5,367 nt of DNA from an uncultured Anaerovibrio sp. Its GTDB lineage: Bacteria; Bacillota; Negativicutes; Selenomonadales; Selenomonadaceae. The notes beneath the pieces are model-generated. The model was given only the letters and a program-made list of their open reading frames with translations. It was not told the DNA's origin and did no database searches. A program made the position numbers and the translations under genes. Below are positions 1 through 5,367 of the stretch, in pieces. The DNA is taken from contig CACZYN010000130.1 in the NCBI GenBank assembly GCA_902785445.1, positions 1 through 5,367 of the forward strand, in the 5' to 3' direction. Each line of letters starts with the position of its first letter. The stretch's first letter is position 1.

Positions 1-351
1 GCACCTTTGTTTATTGCGGTGTTGGTGGGGGTGGGTTACGTTGTGTTTTTGCAACAAGAACGTGAGGGGGCTGTTCCGCCACCGATTGACAACGTTCAAC
101 CAAATCAGCCTGAGATTGTAAACACGCCTGTTGGAGAGGTAACCAAGGTTCAGGAACCTGAGCTGCCGGCGGCGGTTGAAACAGAAAAAAATAGACCGTT
201 ACCTGAGCCAGCTTACAATGCGGCCAAGGCACGGGAGACTGCAGAGAAAGCAGAAGGGGACGCTGGCGGAGAACCTACCAGGCAGGATTCATTGCCAGAA
301 CCTGAAATGCAAAAGCTTATGCAGTCAGCGGGAAAAGTATTGCGGGAATAG
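1..351 (+). CDS. 3' end of an unrecognised single-pass membrane protein with a Pro/Glu-rich tail (partial)
   Basis: Frame 1 is open from the first base of the window to a TAG at 349-351, giving 116 residues; the start lies upstream, so the TTG at 7 need not be the true start. The visible part begins with a hydrophobic segment of about 17 residues (APLFIAVLVGVGYVVFL), followed by QQER and then a hydrophilic tail rich in Pro, Glu, Val and Ala (PPP near residue 25, several PE/EP pairs), ending in a short possibly helical stretch (EMQKLMQSAGKVLRE). This pattern fits an inner-membrane anchor with a disordered periplasmic extension, loosely like the N-terminal part of TonB-type proteins, but no TonB C-terminal domain follows. 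I do not recognise the family. The gap to bamA is 53 bases with no terminator, so it may be co-transcribed with bamA. In related genomes the gene upstream of bamA is often tamB, but this tail does not resemble the TamB C-terminus. That it is a gene is fairly sure; its function is unknown. Confidence 0.65.
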   Translation, partial: APLFIAVLVGVGYVVFLQQEREGAVPPPIDNVQPNQPEIVNTPVGEVTKVQEPELPAAVETEKNRPLPEPAYNAAKARETAEKAEGDAGGEPTRQDSLPEPEMQKLMQSAGKVLRE

Positions 352-390
352 CTAAATAGCTTTCAATATAAAAACTAAGAAAGAAATAAT

Positions 391-397
391 AGGAGGT
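391..397 (+). promoter_or_regulatory. Ribosome binding site of bamA
   Basis: AGGAGGT sits 7 bases before a TTG codon at 405. This near-perfect Shine-Dalgarno sequence decides the start of bamA: the first ATG in frame (Met22) lies inside the signal-peptide hydrophobic core, so TTG at 405 is the credible start. Confidence 0.88.
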
Positions 398-404
398 ATT
401 TTCT

Positions 405-2384
405 TTGAGTTTGAGTTCAAAGTTTTCCAAAAAAGAATATAAGGCATTAGCTTGTGCCTTAGCATTAATGACCAGTTTTTCAGCAGCTCAGGTGGCTGAC
501 GCTGAGGAAGGTGATCAGCCAGCAGCTGTAATGACTCCAGCGGATGCTAATGGGGCAGGTGTACCAGCCGGCGATACTAAGGAAGCAACTAAAGATGCTG
601 CAAATGAAAAGGTATCTTCCGAGCCATCTGTTAATCCAGCGGTCAATAATAATGAGGAAGAAGCTGCTGCGGCACCAGCAACTGCTCAGAATGAGTGGAA
701 TGCCAAGCGCCCGACGGATAAGGATGTTACCGATGCTGCCCAGCGGTTGGTTGGCAAGACCATTATGGCCATTGAGTTTGCTGGTATAACTGATGATGTA
801 CTTAAGACAGCACAGGCGTCTTTAAATACCAAGGTTGGTGATAAACTCACTATCGACGGCTTGAGCCGCGATGCCAATAACATATATGATACTGGTTATT
901 TTTACGATCTGTATCCAAGCTTTAAGGAAATCCCCGAGGGTGTCATTCTCACCTACCACGTGTTTGTAACACCAATTATTCAGTCGGTGGAAATTAAGGG
1001 GAATACTGATATTGAACCAACTGATGGCTTGACTAAGGTGATGAAGTTACACCCGGGTGATCGCCTGAACCGACATGCCCTTCAGGAAGATATGGCAGCT
1101 TTAAAGAAAAAATACTCCACTGATGGTTATATCATGGCCAAGGTACATGATATGGGTATTGATGACAATGGTAAGCTGTCCATCGAAATTAACGAAGGTG
1201 TTCTCGAAGGATATAAGATTAAGGGTTTAAAGAAAACCAAAGAAAAGGTTATCATGCGTGAGTTGCGTACTGTAGTAGGCAAGCCACTTAACAAGAAGGA
1301 AATGGTTCGCAGCTACCAGCGTATTGTAAACCTCAATTATTTTGAATCGGTAGATATGAAGCCGATTCCAGGTGTAGAGCCAAACGCCTGCATACTGGAA
1401 ATAGATATTACTGAGAAGAATACTGGTACCTTTGGTGTAGGTGCCGGCTATAGTACCTCTGATGGTATTATCGGTATGATCAATGTAGGTGATACCAACT
1501 TCCGTGGTGTTGGTGACGCTATTAACTTAGTGTTTACCATGAGTGGTGACTCCACTGATGCCCGCGGCTGGTCCTTCTCCTATCGTAAGCCATGGCTGGA
1601 TAAGAAGGAAACTGCCGGTATTATAAGACTTTATAATCGTACCTATGTGTACAACGACTACAATGAAGAAGGTTCTTTGGTGGAGGAAATGCTGCGTAAG
1701 GCTTCTGGCTTTGAGTTCGGCTTTACCCGTCCACAGAGTGAGTATTCATCCAATAGTCTTTATTTCCGCAACAGAAATGACCAGTATGATTTACATAAAG
1801 GCGGAAGCTATGATCGTAGTACTGATGCATATGCTGATTGGCGGAAGAATAACTTTGGTTTGACTCGTTCTATTACGTTTACTCATACCACTGATACCAG
1901 AGATAACTATCTGTATCCAACGTCTGGTCATAGTGTGTCCTTGGCAGCTGAATATGCTGGCCTGGGCGGCGACTTTAAATTCTGGAAATACACTATTGAT
2001 GATGCTATTTACCGGAAGGTAGGCCGTAACCAGATATTGGCCTTCCACACGGCCTATGGTCATTCCACCAGTGATTTGACTGAGTTTAATAAATTCCGTA
2101 TGGGTGGTCAGGATACTATCCGTGGTTATCGTGATGATCAGTTCCGGGGCAACAGTATGTTCCTGGAAACCATCGAATTCCGCTTCCCGTTGGGTAGCAA
2201 GATGAAGGGGGCAATCTTTACAGATAACGGTGCCGCCTGGAATCACGGTTGGTTGCCTAAGCACTTCCATAGCAGTATTGGTTTTGGCATGATGATTGAG
2301 ACTCCGGTTGGCCCAATTCGCCTTGATTTAGGTCATGGTTCTCAGGGTAATCGGGTGCACTTCAATATTGGTACTTCATTCTGA
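405..2384 (+). CDS. bamA: BamA-type Omp85 outer-membrane protein insertase
   Basis: This is the central OM beta-barrel assembly protein, which folds and inserts other barrels into the outer membrane. Its 659 residues start at TTG. A signal peptide covers about 1-33 (hydrophobic core 14-28, likely cut after VADA). Residues 34-105 form a low-complexity Ala/Glu/Pro/Asn linker. Three POTRA-like units follow at about 117-190, 191-265 and 266-338, each with the beta-alpha-alpha-beta-beta rhythm and end motifs such as YDTGYFYDL and LNYFESVDM. The barrel runs from about 339 to 659. It contains the family motif TRDNYLYPTSG (498-508), the loop-6 signature IRGY (572-575), DNGAAW (607-612), ETPVGPIRLDLG (632-643) and a C-terminal strand ending in Phe (IGTSF), the expected beta-signal. 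Escherichia coli BamA has about 810 residues and five POTRAs, so this is a shorter form. All Gln codons I read are CAG, suggesting good expression. The downstream gene overlaps its stop by one base. A TamA-like Omp85 is the main alternative, but the OmpH neighbours favour BamA. Confidence 0.92.
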   Translation: MSLSSKFSKKEYKALACALALMTSFSAAQVADAEEGDQPAAVMTPADANGAGVPAGDTKEATKDAANEKVSSEPSVNPAVNNNEEEAAAAPATAQNEWNAKRPTDKDVTDAAQRLVGKTIMAIEFAGITDDVLKTAQASLNTKVGDKLTIDGLSRDANNIYDTGYFYDLYPSFKEIPEGVILTYHVFVTPIIQSVEIKGNTDIEPTDGLTKVMKLHPGDRLNRHALQEDMAALKKKYSTDGYIMAKVHDMGIDDNGKLSIEINEGVLEGYKIKGLKKTKEKVIMRELRTVVGKPLNKKEMVRSYQRIVNLNYFESVDMKPIPGVEPNACILEIDITEKNTGTFGVGAGYSTSDGIIGMINVGDTNFRGVGDAINLVFTMSGDSTDARGWSFSYRKPWLDKKETAGIIRLYNRTYVYNDYNEEGSLVEEMLRKASGFEFGFTRPQSEYSSNSLYFRNRNDQYDLHKGGSYDRSTDAYADWRKNNFGLTRSITFTHTTDTRDNYLYPTSGHSVSLAAEYAGLGGDFKFWKYTIDDAIYRKVGRNQILAFHTAYGHSTSDLTEFNKFRMGGQDTIRGYRDDQFRGNSMFLETIEFRFPLGSKMKGAIFTDNGAAWNHGWLPKHFHSSIGFGMMIETPVGPIRLDLGHGSQGNRVHFNIGTSF

Positions 2385-2386
2385 TG
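2382..2386 (+). promoter_or_regulatory. TGATG stop/start overlap (translational coupling)
   Basis: The bamA TGA (2382-2384) and the ATG of the next gene (2384-2386) share one base. No Shine-Dalgarno-like purine run is visible in the roughly 20 bases before the ATG. Translation of the second gene therefore probably depends on ribosomes finishing bamA, which would link the amounts of the two proteins. The overlap is seen directly; the coupling is inferred. Confidence 0.75.
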
Positions 2387-3724
2387 TTTTTCGGGATTGT
2401 TAGTAAAAATAACTTAATAAACGTATTGGCAGGATGTTTCCTGGCAATGTTTTGCTTTGGTGTTATTAGTGGTATGACTGCTAAGGACGCTGAGGCAGCT
2501 TCGCGGACTGATAAAATCCAGTCCCTTCGGGCTGAGGTCGTTGGAAATGGTCATATTCCTACTGGGGTTTGCGAGAGAATGGAAAACAGCGTTAAAGCCA
2601 TAGGGGTTCAGCTGTTGGAAGGTAAATCTCTTGAGGATACTATCAAGAACAAGGCTCAGTATGAAGGGATAATTCAGCAGGTTTTTGATAAAGTCCTGGT
2701 GGGATACTCTGTTTACAAGGTGGAACTGCGGCCAGAAAATGACTTGGTGGTAGTTGTTCATTTGATTCCTTGGCAGGATAAGATTGAGCAGCTGTCTGTG
2801 GAGACCCGGATTGTGGGTATGCCTCCTGTGGTGGAAGAGTTGTTACGGGAAGATATTGCCGGTATCGACCAGCTATTTGATGATATGTTGCTGAATTTGC
2901 CTGTGGCGGCGGCTGACTGGACTAATGGGGTGGTAAAGCATCGCCTTAACGAGTTTATGTTGCAACGGGCACCAGAATTCCGGGCGGATTTTGATTTGGT
3001 GGTTGATCGTGATACCAAGGTGATAGTGGATATTTATCCTTTACTGCCGGTGGTGCGGACTACAGATTTAAGCATGCGCTCGGATACTCTGCCTAATGCT
3101 GCACTTTTGACCCAGCGACAAAATATGCAGGATGGGGCAGATATGTTCGTTGGGGTGCCAGTCGCCTTTGTTGAACGGCACAAAGGAACTATAGAAGATT
3201 TATTGGAAAAACGTGTGGATGAAAATGGCTTGGCCAAGGCCTGGAGTGTTCATACTGATGTGACACTTAAAGCTGCAGAGCGCATGGACATCATGAGTCG
3301 TTCCAATTCAAAGGACTATGTACTTCGTTTCGAGGGGCGAGCCGAGATAGGACACAGCCATGATGAGACCAAGGACAATGGCCTTATGGTAAGAGGCCTT
3401 CTGGGGAGACAATTCAAAAATAGAGATGGCATTTTTACGCTGGTGGATTTTTATCCACAACATGCCCATTGGGATTGGGATGTGGGCTACTATAAAGAAT
3501 TGTTGCCGAAGATAACTGGAAATGTCCGCTATGATCTGAAGGACAAGTACTGGAAAGCGGGAGTAAAGTATAATTTTGCTCCAAAATGGTCAGTTTTGTA
3601 TGAATATCGCCATTTAGGCGGTATTAACGAGCTGGCGTTAAGGTATAAACTTCACGATTTTTTGAGCCTGGAATGTGTGATGGACAATCACGATCGCTGG
3701 TTGCGTTTTATAGGGTATTTTTAA
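2384..3724 (+). CDS. Secreted protein co-translated with BamA; POTRA-like segments plus putative small C-terminal beta-barrel, function unknown
   Basis: I do not recognise a named family. The 446-residue product has a signal peptide (hydrophobic core about 11-30, likely cut after AEA at 36-38). Residues 40-130 hold helices followed by a strand pair (about 107-129). Residues 133-224 read as strand, two helices, then two strands (IEQLSVETRIVG, a helix at 148-170, a helix at 177-195, DFDLVV, KVIVDIYPLL), which matches the order of a POTRA domain. Residues 225-310 are less clear. From about 311 to the end the sequence alternates polar and hydrophobic residues in eight to ten short strands rich in Tyr, Trp and Phe with turns, and it ends in RWLRFIGYF, a terminal aromatic as in OM barrels. 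Its ATG overlaps the bamA stop, so it is probably translated with it. This points to an OM protein that is a partner or client of the BAM machinery. The gene is certain; the barrel and POTRA readings are by eye and tentative. Gln codons are mixed CAG/CAA, unlike bamA. Confidence 0.85.
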   Translation: MFFGIVSKNNLINVLAGCFLAMFCFGVISGMTAKDAEAASRTDKIQSLRAEVVGNGHIPTGVCERMENSVKAIGVQLLEGKSLEDTIKNKAQYEGIIQQVFDKVLVGYSVYKVELRPENDLVVVVHLIPWQDKIEQLSVETRIVGMPPVVEELLREDIAGIDQLFDDMLLNLPVAAADWTNGVVKHRLNEFMLQRAPEFRADFDLVVDRDTKVIVDIYPLLPVVRTTDLSMRSDTLPNAALLTQRQNMQDGADMFVGVPVAFVERHKGTIEDLLEKRVDENGLAKAWSVHTDVTLKAAERMDIMSRSNSKDYVLRFEGRAEIGHSHDETKDNGLMVRGLLGRQFKNRDGIFTLVDFYPQHAHWDWDVGYYKELLPKITGNVRYDLKDKYWKAGVKYNFAPKWSVLYEYRHLGGINELALRYKLHDFLSLECVMDNHDRWLRFIGYF

Positions 3725-3818
3725 CCCCACGCTAACGGCTGCTAAGATTTGGATTTATTCGGCTAAATTCAGTGGAAGTGTAAAACTCCTATTGAATAAG
3801 TCTCATTTCATTATCTGC

Positions 3819-3847
3819 TTGAATGAAGAATAAGAGTTTGCTATAAT
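3819..3847 (+). promoter_or_regulatory. Extended -10 sigma-A/sigma-70-type promoter for ompH
   Basis: The -35 box TTGAAT (3819-3824) is separated by exactly 17 bases from a consensus -10 box TATAAT (3842-3847). A TG at 3839-3840, one base before the -10 box, makes an extended -10 element. Transcription would begin near 3854, leaving a leader of about 75 bases before the ompH ATG. It is the best promoter-like sequence noticed in the window and implies that ompH can be expressed independently of bamA. Confidence 0.85.
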
Positions 3848-3859
3848 TAATCCAGTTAT

Positions 3860-3878
3860 ATGGCATGATTGTTGCCAT
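3860..3878 (+). other. Stem-loop in the ompH leader
   Basis: ATGGCA (3860-3865) and TGCCAT (3873-3878) are perfect inverted repeats around a 7-base loop, within a few bases of the predicted transcript start. A U-G pair could extend the stem by one. It may stabilise the 5' end of the mRNA or bind a regulator. It is short, lacks a T tract and matches no riboswitch that I know. Confidence 0.4.
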
Positions 3879-3916
3879 GATAATTGGTTTTACAAAAATA
3901 TAATTTAAGGTAAAAG

Positions 3917-3922
3917 AAGGAG
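3917..3922 (+). promoter_or_regulatory. Ribosome binding site of ompH
   Basis: AAGGAG lies 6 bases before the ATG at 3929, in an A-rich, probably unstructured context. It supports strong initiation at this start. Confidence 0.85.
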
Positions 3923-3928
3923 AAAAAA

Positions 3929-4393
3929 ATGGTTCAGTTAAAGAAAGCTCAGGTTAAGATTATTAGTGTTATTATTGCTTTGGTGTTTGTAGGTTCAGTT
4001 GTTGCATTGGCACTGTCCCAGTCCAACAGCAGCATTGCTTCTGCAGCAGCATCCTCCAATGTGGGTGTAGTTGATTATCAGCAGTTTGGTTCTATCAAGG
4101 ACATCACTGATGTTCAGGCTCAGATGGAGCAGATTGCCAAGGATGCTCAGAAGGAATTTGAAGAGAAGTCTGCTAACATGAATGATCAGCAGAAGCAGGA
4201 ATATTATCAGCAGACTATGCAGCGTCTCCAGCAGCAGCAGAATGATATGATGGAGCCAGTTCGTCAGAAGATTGATGCAGCTGTTAAGGAAGTTGCTGAG
4301 GCAAAGGGTATCACTGTTGTACTGAATAAGGAAGCTGTTGTTTATGGTGGTACTGATTTGACTCAGGATGTAATCAAGAAGCTTAACAAGTAA
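3929..4393 (+). CDS. ompH: OmpH/Skp-family periplasmic chaperone (short form)
   Basis: Skp/OmpH proteins are trimeric periplasmic holdases that keep OM proteins unfolded until BamA inserts them. The 154 residues are typical of the family. A Lys-containing N-terminus and a hydrophobic segment (about 11-29) form a signal peptide or anchor; possible cleavage sites lie in the Ala/Ser-rich stretch 36-42. The conserved start of the mature domain is VGVVDYQQFGS (45-55). A coiled-coil arm covers about 60-125 and is very rich in Gln and charged residues (four Gln in a row at 101-104). The characteristic C-terminal strand region is KGITVVLNKEAVVYGGTDLT (126-145), followed by the final helix DVIKKLNK. 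All 21 Gln codons are CAG and both Arg codons are CGT, a bias typical of high expression. The gene has its own promoter upstream and a hairpin downstream. The family assignment is confident; whether the N-terminus is cleaved is uncertain. Confidence 0.9.
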   Translation: MVQLKKAQVKIISVIIALVFVGSVVALALSQSNSSIASAAASSNVGVVDYQQFGSIKDITDVQAQMEQIAKDAQKEFEEKSANMNDQQKQEYYQQTMQRLQQQQNDMMEPVRQKIDAAVKEVAEAKGITVVLNKEAVVYGGTDLTQDVIKKLNK

Positions 4394-4415
4394 TTAGCTT
4401 GGAATATGTTGAAAT

Positions 4416-4445
4416 AAGTGCCGAGCACCCAGGTGCTCGGTACTT
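4416..4445 (+). terminator. Hairpin between the two ompH-like genes; probable leaky terminator or processing stem
   Basis: CCGAGCAC (4421-4428) pairs perfectly with GTGCTCGG (4433-4440) around the loop CCAG. The flanks AAGTG and TACTT extend the stem to 13 pairs including one G-U. The T tract is poor (TACTTTAA), with part of it inside the stem, so termination is probably incomplete. The next start codon is only 21 bases downstream and I see no promoter between the genes, so read-through is expected. The effect would be less transcript of the second gene, or 3'-end protection of the ompH mRNA. Confidence 0.7.
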
Positions 4446-4454
4446 TAATGCTAA

Positions 4455-4460
4455 AGGGGG
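4455..4460 (+). promoter_or_regulatory. Ribosome binding site of the second ompH-like gene
   Basis: AGGGGG lies 6 bases before the ATG at 4467. It is a weaker match to the anti-Shine-Dalgarno sequence than the sites of bamA and ompH, consistent with lower expression. It supports the chosen start. Confidence 0.7.
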
Positions 4461-4466
4461 ATTCTT

Positions 4467-5367
4467 ATGGCTGTTAAGAAAGAGACCAAGTCGCAAGAAA
4501 ATAACAGCTTGAGAATGAAACGGATAGGTTTGGGGCTGGCTGCTATAACGGTTTTGGTTTTAGTGGTTTTTTTTCTTTTTAACAGGCCTAAAGCTGAGAC
4601 CCCGGTAGTTGATGAACCTGATATTGGCACTCTGAATATGCAGACATTGGTGAAGGCTCACAAAGATTACGGCAAGCTTCAGGAACTTTTACGACAGGCA
4701 GCTAGTTTGTCAGCAGAGATTGAGCTAAAGGACTTTGAATTGTCCATGAAGGCGGTGGAGGCTGATAAGAAGCTTTTTGAGGATGCTGCCAGACAGAAGG
4801 CCAATTTGGAAATAATAACCAATTATTCCCAGAAAATGGATGAGTTGAAAAATCGGGCTGATGCCATTTTTCAGCGCATGAAACCGGAGTTTGACCGGGA
4901 ACGGGAAGAATTGGACAAGGAATACGGCAATCGAATTTTAAATCTGCAACTAAAAGCTGATAATGCAGTCGTTTTAGAATTAACTGACGAACAGAAGCAA
5001 GCTATTGAGGCGGAGTGGCGTCGTCTTAAGGATGAACGAAGTCAGCGACAAAATGAATTGGTACAGGACCAGCAACGGCGTTACGATGCCCAGGTTGAAG
5101 CAGAAACTGGGGCGGAGCGTCGAAGTCTGGTTGCTCAGCGGGAGAGTATCGCTCAGAAGTCCCGTTCTGAAGAACTGGAGCATCTGGCTCAGGTACAGGA
5201 ACGTAATACCCAAGCGATTGATGAGGCAATAAAGCCGATTCAGTTTAGAATGGATATTGTCAAAAAACAAAAAGAATTAGATATAAAGTTGGCAGAAATT
5301 AAATTGCTACAGCAGAAAATATTTGATGATATTGCGGGCCGGGCAGCCAAGCTGGCCATAATTCATC
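4467..5367 (+). CDS. Long OmpH-like protein with N-terminal membrane anchor and extended coiled coil (partial, runs off the right edge)
   Basis: The frame is open from ATG at 4467 to the end of the window (300 full codons, no stop). A Lys-rich start (1-18) precedes one hydrophobic segment (about 20-38, ending VVFFLFNR) with no clear signal peptidase site, suggesting an inner-membrane anchor with the rest in the periplasm. IGTLNMQTLVKAHKDYGKLQ (53-72) matches the OmpH entry motif, in which a strand leads into 'hP.Y..L'. Residues about 68-290 are charged, Glu/Gln/Lys/Arg-rich and helical, with likely breaks near P140, G154, T173 and P257. DIAGRAAKLAIIH (288-300) resembles the start of the OmpH C-terminal strand region, so roughly 40-50 residues are probably missing. 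At about 340 residues the whole protein would be near twice the length of usual OmpH/Skp. Gln codons are mixed and Arg codons include AGA, AGG, CGG and CGA, unlike the neighbouring ompH. The OmpH relationship is fairly confident; a separate function is inferred. Confidence 0.82.
   Translation, partial: MAVKKETKSQENNSLRMKRIGLGLAAITVLVLVVFFLFNRPKAETPVVDEPDIGTLNMQTLVKAHKDYGKLQELLRQAASLSAEIELKDFELSMKAVEADKKLFEDAARQKANLEIITNYSQKMDELKNRADAIFQRMKPEFDREREELDKEYGNRILNLQLKADNAVVLELTDEQKQAIEAEWRRLKDERSQRQNELVQDQQRRYDAQVEAETGAERRSLVAQRESIAQKSRSEELEHLAQVQERNTQAIDEAIKPIQFRMDIVKKQKELDIKLAEIKLLQQKIFDDIAGRAAKLAIIH

Noticed and set aside
7..9. TTG at 7 as the start of the first gene
   Set aside because: The frame is open to the window edge and the hydrophobic segment already includes the residues before it; no ribosome binding site can be seen, so the true start is probably upstream.
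347..361. AATAGCT repeated twice across the stop of the first gene
   Set aside because: A two-copy 7-base match in AT-rich sequence, with no symmetry or adjacent signal to suggest function.
367..372. TATAAA as a -10 box for bamA
   Set aside because: No -35-like hexamer lies 16-18 bases upstream (GGGAAT is there instead), so it is probably just AT-rich spacer.
1791..2270. 159-codon open frame on the - strand inside bamA
   Set aside because: It lies wholly within the BamA barrel coding region, has no ribosome binding site noted, and its product shows no domain or plausible composition; it is a shadow of the real gene.
3725..3818. Terminator after the bamA-coupled gene
   Set aside because: I looked for a GC-rich hairpin with a T tract between the stop and the ompH promoter and found none; read-through into ompH is possible.
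4201..4260. CAG-rich tract in ompH as a microsatellite
   Set aside because: Only four CAG codons are consecutive and they fit the Gln-rich coiled coil and the gene-wide CAG preference, so no separate repeat element is needed.
4980..5270. Open frames on both strands within the long ompH-like gene
   Set aside because: They overlap the continuous + strand frame from 4467, which carries OmpH motifs and coiled-coil composition; the alternatives are shadows.

Overview
The window most likely comes from a diderm Firmicute of the class Negativicutes (a Selenomonas/Veillonella-type organism). The evidence is an outer-membrane (OM) assembly gene order (Omp85/BamA, then OmpH/Skp-type chaperones) combined with Firmicute-like expression signals: strong AGGAGG-type ribosome binding sites, a TTG start on bamA and an extended -10 promoter. 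The GC content is moderate. The genus is inferred and cannot be settled from this window.

Layout, all genes on the + strand: (1) the 3' end of an unrecognised gene for a single-pass membrane protein with a Pro/Glu-rich periplasmic tail (1-351); (2) a 659-residue BamA-type Omp85 insertase with three visible POTRA repeats and an unusual low-complexity linker after its signal peptide (405-2384); (3) a 446-residue secreted protein whose start overlaps the bamA stop by one base (TGATG), with POTRA-like segments and a C-terminal half that reads like a small OM beta-barrel ending in Phe (2384-3724); (4) a 204-base intergenic region holding a near-consensus extended -10 promoter and a leader stem-loop; (5) a short OmpH/Skp-family chaperone (3929-4393); (6) a strong GC-rich hairpin with only a weak T tract; (7) a second, much longer OmpH-like protein with an N-terminal membrane anchor and a long coiled coil, open at the right edge of the window (4467-5367+).

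Together the genes suggest a local OM biogenesis module. The OmpH proteins would chaperone unfolded OM proteins across the periplasm, BamA would insert them, and the co-translated 446-residue protein is a candidate lineage-specific partner or client of BamA. The short ompH has its own promoter, a downstream hairpin and strong codon bias (all 21 Gln codons are CAG), which suggests it is made at higher levels than its neighbours. The most interesting items are the unrecognised protein coupled to BamA and the long tethered OmpH paralogue. No tRNA, rRNA, CRISPR array, insertion sequence or other mobile element was seen.
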